Assembly (NCBI GenBank): GCA_040772685.1
Contig: JAXGXQ010000006.1
Span: forward strand, 62,001 to 126,000
Direction: 5' to 3'
DNA length: 64,000 nt
Source: JAXGXQ01 sp040772685
GTDB taxonomy: Bacteria > Bacillota > Clostridia > Saccharofermentanales > UBA5734
Shown here: positions 1 to 7,103 of the stretch, piece after piece
Layout: the number at the start of each line of letters is the position of its first letter
Position numbering within the stretch: position 1 is the first letter of the stretch
Program-made: the position numbers and the translations under genes
Notes under the pieces: generated by a model
The model's database searches: none
What the model saw: the letters and a program-made list of their open reading frames with translations, nothing else
What the model was told of the DNA's origin: nothing

Positions 1-1
1 T

Positions 2-1456
2 TTGAAATTAGGTAAGCTGATTGCGATCTATGACTCGAATCGCATCAGCATTGAAGGTGATACTGATCTTGCCATGACGGAAAATGTCGGCATGCGTTTC
101 GAAGCATACGGCTGGCAGGTGCTGCGCGTTGAAGACGGCAATGATACCGAGGCTGTGAAAAAGGCTCTCGAGGCGGCTAAGGCAGAAACCAGCAAGCCGT
201 CACTGGTTATTGTTAAAACCCAAATTGCTTATGGTACCCCGCTCGCCGGTTCCGAAAAAACTCACGGTAACCCTTTGGGTGCAGAAAATGTAGCCAAGAC
301 TCGGGAATACTTTAACTGGCCGCTCAGCGAAGCTTTTGCCATACCGCAGGAAGTTTATGATTACATGGCAGAGCAGAAAACCGCGTTGGCAGAGTCTGAG
401 AATGAATGGAACAAGCTTTTTGCCGAGTGGGAAAAAGAGTATCCTGAACTGGCTGCACAATATAAAAGTGAGATGGCAGGCGATCTGCCCGACCTCGCGT
501 CTGATCCTGATTTTTGGAATTTCAGCGGCCAATTGGCACCCCGCAAAGCCAGCGAAATGATTCTCACAATGTTGGGAAACAAATTGCCAAACTTTATTGG
601 CGGCAGCGCTGACTTGGCACATTCCAACTATTCTGAAATGCAGGGTATCGACTGGTTAAGCCCGGAAAACTACGCTGGCCGGAATATTCATTTCGGTGTT
701 CGCGAGTTCGCCATGGCGGACATAGTCAATGGCCTGATCCTGCACGGCGGCTTATTTGCCTACGGTGCGACTTTCCTTGTCTTCAGTGATTATCAGAAGG
801 CTGCCATCCGTTTAGCAGCGATCATGAATCTGCCTTCAATTTTTGTCCTGACTCACGATAGTATTGGAGTTGGTGAAGACGGGCCCACTCACGAGCCGAT
901 CGAACATCTTACTGCTTTGAGGGCAACACCAAACGTCACTGTCTGGCGACCTGCTGACGGCAAAGAAACTGCTGCCGGCTATATTCTGGCCCTTTCTCGC
1001 AAAGGACCTACAGCAATGGCACTTGCGAAGCAAAACCTGATCACTCTGGACGAAAGTGGCCCCATCGCAATGCGTGGTGGTTATATTTTGAAGGATACCC
1101 CAGATCCTCAAGCGTTGATTATCGCAACCGGCTCCGAGGTTGAAATCGCAGTCGCAGCGTACGAGCAGCTTAAAGAGCGTGGCATTAATGTACGTGTTGT
1201 TTCGATGCCTTCAACAGAAGTCTTCGAAGAACAGGACGAGGAATACAAGGCGCAGGTTCTGCCCGCATCGATCAAAGCCCGAGTGGCAGTTGAAGCCGGT
1301 GCAACGATGCCTTGGTGCCGTTATGTCGGCCTCGATGGCGAAGTAGTGGGAATTGACCATTTCGGTGCTTCGGCGCCGGCGCCTGTTCTGTTCCGTGAAT
1401 TCGGCTTCACCCCCGAAAATGTAGTCGCAGCAGTTGAGCGTGTCATCGCCAAATAA
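2..1456 (+). CDS. tkt: Transketolase, 5' end cut off by window
   Basis: Thiamine-diphosphate enzyme of the non-oxidative pentose phosphate pathway that moves two-carbon ketol units between sugar phosphates. The visible 484 residues match transketolase from about residue 175 of the usual ~660 onward, so the real start lies before the window and the TTG at position 2 is only the edge of the open frame. Seen: the nucleotide-binding stretch YDSNRISIEGDTD, the pyrimidine-domain motif GVREFAMADIV, the very characteristic THDSIGVGEDGPTHEP, and a complete C-terminal domain ending in VVAAVERVIAK. It is followed 82 bp later by a short-chain dehydrogenase and then by a transaldolase-like gene, so it probably belongs to a dedicated sugar-catabolic operon rather than only to central metabolism. 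Identification of the family is very secure. Confidence 0.96.
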   Translation: MKLGKLIAIYDSNRISIEGDTDLAMTENVGMRFEAYGWQVLRVEDGNDTEAVKKALEAAKAETSKPSLVIVKTQIAYGTPLAGSEKTHGNPLGAENVAKTREYFNWPLSEAFAIPQEVYDYMAEQKTALAESENEWNKLFAEWEKEYPELAAQYKSEMAGDLPDLASDPDFWNFSGQLAPRKASEMILTMLGNKLPNFIGGSADLAHSNYSEMQGIDWLSPENYAGRNIHFGVREFAMADIVNGLILHGGLFAYGATFLVFSDYQKAAIRLAAIMNLPSIFVLTHDSIGVGEDGPTHEPIEHLTALRATPNVTVWRPADGKETAAGYILALSRKGPTAMALAKQNLITLDESGPIAMRGGYILKDTPDPQALIIATGSEVEIAVAAYEQLKERGINVRVVSMPSTEVFEEQDEEYKAQVLPASIKARVAVEAGATMPWCRYVGLDGEVVGIDHFGASAPAPVLFREFGFTPENVVAAVERVIAK

Positions 1457-1478
1457 AACCGCACCAGATTGTTTATAA

Positions 1479-1508
1479 CGGCAGGCGCTCCACCCGGGGC
1501 GCCTGCCG
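1479..1508 (+). terminator. GC-rich hairpin after transketolase
   Basis: A perfect 10-bp stem (CGGCAGGCGC pairing with its complement at 1499-1508) with a 10-nt loop follows the transketolase stop by 22 bp. No T-run follows, so it may be a processing or mRNA-stabilising hairpin between two genes of one transcript rather than a true intrinsic terminator. Confidence 0.45.
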
Positions 1509-1538
1509 GTAAATTTGTCCAAATAACAGGAGGAAGAA

Positions 1539-2282
1539 ATGGAAGAAAAAAGAGTAGCTATTGTAACCGGTGCAGGCAAAGGAATCGGCCGCGCTATCGC
1601 CGTGGCTCTTGCCCGTGACGGTATACTGCCGGTAATTTTTGACATTGATCCGGTTACCGGAGCAGAAGCTGTTGAGGAAGTTGAAGCTGCCGGCGGCAAG
1701 TCCCGCTTTTTTAAAGTTGATGTCAGTAACGTGGCAAATATTGAAGCTGCGGTAAATGAAGTTGAACAAATTTACGGGCGAATCGATATTCTGGTTAATA
1801 ATGCCGGAATCCTGAGTACTGCCTGGCCGGATAATATTACCGAGGCTGAGTGGGACAGGGTAATGGACATCAACCTCAAAGGAATAATTTTCATGATCAA
1901 GTACACATTACCGGCGATCCTGCGCAGTCCGGCCGGCCGTGTCATCAGCATTTCTTCCAATGCCGGGCGTGGCGGCGGCATCGGTTCAGGTATTGCCTAT
2001 TCTGCTTCAAAAGCGGCCATTTTGGGAGTTATGCGCAGCCTGGCGCGTAAATACGCCCACAGCGGAACCACCTTTAATGTGGTTGCTCCGGGCCCCACCA
2101 GCAGTGATATCGTCAAAGGCTATACCGAAGAAGAATTCGCTAAAGTTACTGCCTCGATCCCGGTTGGGCGCTTCGGCACACCGGAAGAAATCGCTTCGGC
2201 TGTTGTCTATTTTGCCTCTGAAGCCGCCGGCTTCGCAACCGGCGCTACTTTGGACGTAAATGGCGGAATTTATATCGGCTGA
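1539..2282 (+). CDS. SDR family NAD(P)-dependent oxidoreductase
   Basis: Classical short-chain dehydrogenase/reductase of 247 residues, the normal family length. Seen: the Rossmann cofactor motif TGAGKGIG near residue 11, NNAG near residue 87, the active-site serine region (ISISSNAG), and the catalytic YSASK. An acidic residue (FDID) after the second beta strand suggests preference for NAD. A strong SD (AGGAGG, 1528-1533) sits 5 bp before the ATG. It lies between transketolase and a transaldolase-like gene, upstream of an aldolase and two sugar-type regulators, so a sugar or sugar-acid (polyol, aldonate) substrate is a reasonable inference. A FabG role in fatty acid synthesis is less likely because no fatty acid genes are nearby. 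The exact substrate cannot be read from sequence. Confidence 0.88.
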   Translation: MEEKRVAIVTGAGKGIGRAIAVALARDGILPVIFDIDPVTGAEAVEEVEAAGGKSRFFKVDVSNVANIEAAVNEVEQIYGRIDILVNNAGILSTAWPDNITEAEWDRVMDINLKGIIFMIKYTLPAILRSPAGRVISISSNAGRGGGIGSGIAYSASKAAILGVMRSLARKYAHSGTTFNVVAPGPTSSDIVKGYTEEEFAKVTASIPVGRFGTPEEIASAVVYFASEAAGFATGATLDVNGGIYIG

Positions 2283-2335
2283 AGTGACAGAAAAAATTCT
2301 TGAAAACAATGACTGTCGGCAAGTTGTATGGTATG

Positions 2336-2343
2336 GTATATAC
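2336..2343. promoter_or_regulatory. Candidate GntR/HutC-type operator GTATATAC
   Basis: The palindrome GTATATAC fits the GTMTAKAC half of the operator consensus known for HutC-subfamily GntR regulators. It lies 52 bp before the transaldolase-like gene. The same 8-mer occurs at 6835-6842 upstream of the ROK gene, and a HutC-type GntR gene lies between the two sites. An 8-bp palindrome is expected about once per window by chance, so this is only suggestive. Confidence 0.35.
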
Positions 2344-2394
2344 AGGTACAACGTAATTTAAGCTGAGCAGACAAGCTGTAGCAAGGAGGTCACT

Positions 2395-3744
2395 ATGCAT
2401 CATGTCAATTACCGTTCAATCGGCGAAGGCGTTCTCGGAATTAATTTTACTTTGGGGAGCCTCAACAAACCAGCCGTTTCAGGTGATGAGGAATATGTTA
2501 ACCGAGTCAGTAACCTGAATCTTTCGTCAGCTGATTATAAATTGCTAAGCCGCGCGGTGAAGGCGATTAGCGTTACCGACCGCTTCCGCGATGTAATCAG
2601 AACTTTTAGTGTACCGGCCGAGGAGACTCCGCCGGGCTTCCGGATTGAAAGCACACTCCTTGCCGACGGCTTGTTATCGATCGACCTGGTGCGCGATATC
2701 GGCTACGACAAAAACGGCGTTAAGCGGCCGACCCAGATTATCTACTCAGCTGACTCCGCTAACCCTTACGAAATCGAGCCGATTGCCAGGCTGCTGGGGA
2801 ATCTTACCTGTAACCCCGGTATTGTCTATGACCTGTTTATAAACAATCCCAAGGCTAATGTCGGCCAGCGCTTCACCACCATGGAAGAAGTCATGACCGA
2901 AATCGGCAATATCCTTGGACCAGGTTGCGATATCAGCGTAGAAATTGAGGATCCTTTTGCTGAAGACTTTGACCAGATTCTTGGCGAGATTGAAAAGTAC
3001 CGCAAGATTCTTTCTGATTATCGCCTGGTTGTCAAAGTGCCGCATACAGGACCAGTTAATAGTAAAAACGTTAGGGAACTGATGACAGGCGACCAGAAAT
3101 TCAGCAGCCGCTACAATGAACCAACAACGGTTGACGCGCTGCGCGGCCACAATCTGGCCCTGAAACTGCGTGACCATGGCTACAGAGTCAACTACACCCT
3201 GATGTTTGAGCCGTACCAGACCAACCTGGCCCTGCAGGCTAAACCTTATTACATCAATAGTTTTATCCGTCACCGCAAAACTCAAAGTGAAATGATTAAA
3301 CAGCTGCTTGAGTTCTATCAGCTGACGCACGATCCCAAGTACCTGGTGGAGTTGCGTGCGTATATGATTAAGTCGGATTATCTGGCGAGCGGTGACACTG
3401 ATTATGACCTCTTCAAAGTGCTGAAACTGGGTGAAGACCTGCTGCGTTACCGCCATTTCGATTCGGCTGAAGGCAGCGACGGACTTGACTCAGTAAGGCA
3501 TAATCTGCGTTTGCTCAGGCAATGCAACCTGCCGGATACCCGCCTGATTATCTGCAGTATGGAAGGACCATATAATTATCCTGATATTGACAAGTTAACT
3601 GCTGAGCCGGAATTCGCTGACATGCTCGACCGGATAATTATTACAGCCGAGCCCGGATACCTTGCGCAGTTCACTTCGTCAAATCAAGTAATATCCTATC
3701 AACGACGCTTTATGAACGCAGCAGCTTCAGCCGTTAAAGCATAA
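2395..3744 (+). CDS. Divergent long transaldolase-family protein
   Basis: 449 residues, clearly longer than fructose-6-phosphate aldolase (about 220) or classical transaldolase (about 320-390). The core beta-barrel features are visible in the middle: VVKVPHTGPVN carries the lysine expected to form the Schiff base, and VNYTLMFEPYQTNLAL followed by PYYINSFIRHR corresponds to the family's 'NLTLIFS..QA...AG...ISPFVGR' strand. The N-terminal ~130 residues and the C-terminal ~100 residues do not match anything I recognise. An excellent SD (AAGGAGG, 2383-2389) supports the start. The gene is 112 bp after the SDR gene and 37 bp before a DapA-type aldolase, so it likely acts on a sugar phosphate in the same pathway as the transketolase. 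The exact donor and acceptor are unknown. Confidence 0.72.
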   Translation: MHHVNYRSIGEGVLGINFTLGSLNKPAVSGDEEYVNRVSNLNLSSADYKLLSRAVKAISVTDRFRDVIRTFSVPAEETPPGFRIESTLLADGLLSIDLVRDIGYDKNGVKRPTQIIYSADSANPYEIEPIARLLGNLTCNPGIVYDLFINNPKANVGQRFTTMEEVMTEIGNILGPGCDISVEIEDPFAEDFDQILGEIEKYRKILSDYRLVVKVPHTGPVNSKNVRELMTGDQKFSSRYNEPTTVDALRGHNLALKLRDHGYRVNYTLMFEPYQTNLALQAKPYYINSFIRHRKTQSEMIKQLLEFYQLTHDPKYLVELRAYMIKSDYLASGDTDYDLFKVLKLGEDLLRYRHFDSAEGSDGLDSVRHNLRLLRQCNLPDTRLIICSMEGPYNYPDIDKLTAEPEFADMLDRIIITAEPGYLAQFTSSNQVISYQRRFMNAAASAVKA

Positions 3745-3781
3745 TTTAAGAGATATAACCTGAATTGGAGGCTTAATACAC

Positions 3782-4669
3782 ATGGATAAAAAATTAATGG
3801 GGGTTTTTGCACCGATAACGACCCCGTTTACTATTGATGAAAAGGTTGACTACGCTGGTTTGAAGCGCAATATGGAATTCTACGCCAAGTCCCGCCTACA
3901 GGGATACCTGGCGCTCGGTTCCAACGGCGAAAACAAAAGCCTGACCAATGAGGAAAAAATTGAAGTCCTGCGCATCATAATTGAAAACAAGCATCCCGCT
4001 CAGACTGTCATGGCCGGCTGTATCTTCGAATCAACCTTTGAAACGATTGAGTTTGCCCGCAAATTCGCAGCCATGGGTGCTGATTACTTGACACTGCTGC
4101 CGCCGTCTTATTTCAAAAAGCAGATGACAGATGATGTGCTGATCCGCTATTTTACAACTGTGGCAGATGCAGTCGATAAACCTTGCCTGGTTTACAATGC
4201 TCCTCAGTTTTGTGCCGGCACAACCCTTTCAGTAAATGTAATCAAAGCAGTTGCTGACCACCCGAACATTGTCGGAGTTAAGGATTCCTCGACCGGCAAT
4301 ATCGAAAAGTATTTGTTTGCTGCCCGTGACAAAATGAGCGTAATGGCCGGGTCCGCGAATTTCTTTATGAATGCCATGATCATGGGAGCCAGCGGCGGTA
4401 TTCTTTCGCTGGCCAATGCCTTCCCGGACATAACCGCTGACCTGTATGACCTGATTATTGCCCGGGATTGGGAAAAGGCTTTTGCGCTTAACGAACGGAT
4501 TTTCAAACTCAATTCAACAGTTTCCGGTAAAGGCGGTGTCGCAGCGGTTAAATACGCAATGGACCTCGCTGGGCTGGCCGGCGGCAACCCACGTTTACCC
4601 TTGCTGCCGCTTGCTGAAGAAATCAAGGAAAGCATTGCCAGCTACCTGAAAAAAGACGGAATGATCTGA
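3782..4669 (+). CDS. Dihydrodipicolinate synthase/HOGA-family aldolase
   Basis: 295-residue class I pyruvate-dependent aldolase of the DapA/NanA superfamily. Seen: LGSNGE near residue 46 (in place of GTTGE of true DapA; GSNGE is typical of 4-hydroxy-2-oxoglutarate and related keto-acid aldolases), the catalytic tyrosine in VYNAP, and the Schiff-base lysine in GVKDSS near residue 165. Because it sits in a sugar cluster with transketolase, SDR and two carbohydrate-type regulators, a catabolic 2-keto-3-deoxy or 4-hydroxy-2-oxo acid cleavage is more likely than lysine biosynthesis. SD GGAGG lies 11 bp upstream of the ATG. Family secure, substrate inferred. Confidence 0.85.
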   Translation: MDKKLMGVFAPITTPFTIDEKVDYAGLKRNMEFYAKSRLQGYLALGSNGENKSLTNEEKIEVLRIIIENKHPAQTVMAGCIFESTFETIEFARKFAAMGADYLTLLPPSYFKKQMTDDVLIRYFTTVADAVDKPCLVYNAPQFCAGTTLSVNVIKAVADHPNIVGVKDSSTGNIEKYLFAARDKMSVMAGSANFFMNAMIMGASGGILSLANAFPDITADLYDLIIARDWEKAFALNERIFKLNSTVSGKGGVAAVKYAMDLAGLAGGNPRLPLLPLAEEIKESIASYLKKDGMI

Positions 4670-4698
4670 GCATCTGCGTTACTGGATTGTCATTTGAT

Positions 4699-4738
4699 CA
4701 AACAACCGTATGTCCCGACCAGGCATCCGGTTGTTGAG
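4699..4738 (+). other. Short inverted repeat between aldolase and gntR
   Basis: AACAACCG and CGGTTGTT form an 8-bp stem with a loop of about 17 nt just before gntR. There is no T-run. It may be a weak terminator for the aldolase gene or a binding site; nothing in the sequence decides between them. Confidence 0.25.
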
Positions 4739-4779
4739 CGAAAATGCACCGCCGCAATGCCCGACAAGAGAGAAAAATT

Positions 4780-5514
4780 ATGTTGAATAGAAACAGTCCG
4801 ACACCGCTGCACCAGCAATTGGAAGAAATCATCAAAGCAAAAATTGAAAATGATGAGTGGCAACCTGATGCTCAGATTCCTTCGGAAAATGAACTGAGCA
4901 AAACTTATGGACTTAGCCGGATGACAACCCGCAATGTTATTATGCGGCTTGTTTTTCAGGGCTTGCTGTACAGGGTTGCAGGGAAGGGCACGTTTGTTGC
5001 CGAACCCAAAATTACGAATAAATTACTGCTGCAGATGGGTATTCAGGAACAATTGGATCAGATGGGGATCGAAAGTGAAACCAGACTGATTGAGATCAGG
5101 AAAATTGAAGCACCAGTGCGCATTCAAAGGGAGCTTGCTTTGCCAGAAGGCTCTCAGGTGTTCAACATTGAGCGCCTGCGACTTGTTAAGGGTGATCCTT
5201 TGAGCATACATATATCGTACGTACCGGTAGAGCTTGCAGGCACACTGGACACGGAAAGCGGCTTTGAAGAACTCCAGCTGTGTGACATTCTGGAAGAAAA
5301 ATTCCACCTCCGTACCAGCAGGGTAGTAGAAACACTCGAAACCTCACTAGCTACAGACAGGGAAGCCGAACTGCTGGCTGTTAAGCCTGGGTTTACACTG
5401 TTACGGCTGGAAAACACGGAATACACAGCTGCTGATGTTCCTTTTGTGCATAATCGCGTTACTTTCCGCGGTGACAAGATTAAAATCAAGCTGGAATTCA
5501 ATCGGAAGGGCTAG
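4780..5514 (+). CDS. GntR family regulator, HutC subfamily
   Basis: DNA-binding repressor with an N-terminal winged helix (residues 1-70, with PLHQQLEEIIK and the recognition-helix region SRMTTRNVIMRL) and a C-terminal UTRA effector domain (about 90-240). These proteins usually sense a phosphorylated sugar or sugar acid and control the neighbouring operon. I place the start at 4780 rather than at the in-frame ATG at 4744, because an AAGAGAG site precedes 4780 and family members begin directly before the winged helix. It lies downstream of the transketolase-SDR-transaldolase-aldolase genes and is convergent with the ROK gene; the two stop codons overlap in a CTAG tetranucleotide. GTATATAC sites at 2336 and 6835 are candidate operators. 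Confidence 0.9.
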   Translation: MLNRNSPTPLHQQLEEIIKAKIENDEWQPDAQIPSENELSKTYGLSRMTTRNVIMRLVFQGLLYRVAGKGTFVAEPKITNKLLLQMGIQEQLDQMGIESETRLIEIRKIEAPVRIQRELALPEGSQVFNIERLRLVKGDPLSIHISYVPVELAGTLDTESGFEELQLCDILEEKFHLRTSRVVETLETSLATDREAELLAVKPGFTLLRLENTEYTAADVPFVHNRVTFRGDKIKIKLEFNRKG

Positions 5515-6749
5515 TATCTTCTTAAATTGAATTCAGCAGATTCGATTGTCTTTATATAAGGGAACATGTTATGCATGACCAGGGTGGCAGCGCCGACAGC
5601 TCCGATTTCCGGATCATACTCCGAGCAAATTATCTGCAAGTTGCGGGCGTTAATTTGGAAGGCCATCCGGTCGAGCCGTTCCAGCAAACTGTCTGCCAAT
5701 AAATCACCAACCCGCATCAGTTCGCCATATAAAATTACTTTCGTAGGATTAATAATATTCACCACGCCAGTCAAGCCGTAAGCCAAATAGTCACAAATTT
5801 CCTCAAACAACAATCGCGAATCTTTATGGCCGGCCAGCACTGACTCGGCAAAACTGGTGATTGTCAACTTGCTTTCATCCCGGTCGATCATATCAAACAG
5901 TTTTTGGTAGCGATTTCCGCGTAACCCTTCACGCAGAATATTCAGGATACCCTCGTTGGAGGCCAGTGTGTCGATGCAGCCGTAGCGGCCGCAGACGCAC
6001 TGGCGTTTGTTGCCCGGTACAGGTATATGACCAATTTCACCAGCTGAATTATTGCGGCCGCGCAACAGCTGGCCATTAATAAAGATACTGGTGTGGACAC
6101 CTTTGCGGATTGAAAACAAGACAAAATCCTCATTCTGATGATCATCAACCAGGGTTCTAAGGGCCAGCGCTATAGCATTGACATTGTGATCGAGATAAAC
6201 CGGCAAGCCGAAGTTTCTTTCAATCGCGCGTTGAATCGGTAAATCCGGAGTCTGGGAGAGATCGCTGTAGGTTGTAGCCTGCTTGAAATCGATCAGGCTG
6301 GGTGACCCGATTCCAATACCCAGAACGCGTTTGCGGGAATGGACCATAGGCAGATACAGGTCGTTCAGCAGGTCAATCACTTCTTGTGTTAATAAGGCCT
6401 GATTCATTATGCCGTTATTAAAGCTGCGGCTGCGACTGACGACAGTTTCACCTTTAAAGTTGATTACGGCTGCTGAAATGTTCAACGCATTGAATTCAAC
6501 ACCGATAAAAAAACCGCCCTCAGGATTGAGGACGAAATATTCAGGCCTGCGCCCGCCCTGGGAAATGCCTTTGCCACCTGAAATAATCAGCTTCTCATCA
6601 CTAAGTTCATCGATAGCAGCCAGAACTGTAGTCATACTGTATCGAGTTGTTTTCTGGAGTTGAAACTTTGATGCCTTGCCCTCACTGCGGATAATATTTA
6701 GTATAGTATTGCGCGTGTTTACTTTACGCCATTCGCCCATTGATTTCAT
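5511..6749 (-). CDS. ROK family transcriptional regulator
   Basis: XylR/NagC-like protein with an N-terminal helix-turn-helix (residues about 8-65) fused to a sugar-kinase-like ROK domain. Seen: the zinc-binding cysteine cluster CVCGRYGCIDT and GRNNSAGEIGH just before it, both ROK signatures. Such proteins repress sugar genes and release DNA when a sugar binds. I prefer the ATG at 6749 because AAGGGA lies 9 bp upstream; an ATG nine codons earlier (6776) is possible but lacks an SD. The stop overlaps that of the convergent gntR gene. With gntR it gives the cluster two separate carbohydrate-responsive regulators. Confidence 0.88.
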   Translation of the reverse strand: MKSMGEWRKVNTRNTILNIIRSEGKASKFQLQKTTRYSMTTVLAAIDELSDEKLIISGGKGISQGGRRPEYFVLNPEGGFFIGVEFNALNISAAVINFKGETVVSRSRSFNNGIMNQALLTQEVIDLLNDLYLPMVHSRKRVLGIGIGSPSLIDFKQATTYSDLSQTPDLPIQRAIERNFGLPVYLDHNVNAIALALRTLVDDHQNEDFVLFSIRKGVHTSIFINGQLLRGRNNSAGEIGHIPVPGNKRQCVCGRYGCIDTLASNEGILNILREGLRGNRYQKLFDMIDRDESKLTITSFAESVLAGHKDSRLLFEEICDYLAYGLTGVVNIINPTKVILYGELMRVGDLLADSLLERLDRMAFQINARNLQIICSEYDPEIGAVGAATLVMHNMFPYIKTIESAEFNLRRY

Positions 6750-6834
6750 AAGCGGACATCCCTTCGGAATCGCCATATTTTTTCAGATTCGTTATATTTT
6801 CTTTTAAAATAATATACCAAATATAAGGCAAATT

Positions 6835-6842
6835 GTATATAC
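6835..6842. promoter_or_regulatory. Second GTATATAC palindrome (candidate operator)
   Basis: The 8-mer is inside a perfect 12-bp palindrome TTGTATATACAA (6833-6844), about 85 bp upstream of the ROK gene start, in the 327-bp space shared with the ABC exporter operon. It is identical in its core to the site at 2336. The rest of 6777-7103 is AT-rich and shows two TTGACA hexamers (6875 and 6898) but no convincing -10 partner; I see no gene there. Confidence 0.35.
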
Positions 6843-7103
6843 AAACAGAACAATAGCTCCTAAGATTGTGTAGATTGACAAATAAAGACCGCAAAATTTG
6901 ACATCTGACTGCCAGCTTTGATTGCGAATAATGAGCGGCTACGATGGTGAATATTGCGGAATCACTGCTGTTACAGGCAATTGACAGGCTCAGGCTAAAG
7001 CCATAACATTAATTAGTATGCCCGAGAAATGCGTTGCTGTTCTGTGCAGTTCATTAGCAGGCATACATTCGTTAAAGAATGAACCACTGAGGATAATTAA
7101 ATA

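Noticed and set aside
2746..3456. 236-residue minus-strand frame
   Set aside because: Antisense to the transaldolase-like gene, without start signal or family features.
1..4669. Sulfoquinovose (transaldolase or transketolase type) degradation pathway
   Set aside because: The enzyme mix is reminiscent, but no sulfoquinovosidase, sulfo-sugar isomerase or sulfonate exporter is visible.
6875..6903. Two TTGACA hexamers as promoters of the ABC exporter operon
   Set aside because: Neither has an acceptable -10 at 16-18 bp spacing.
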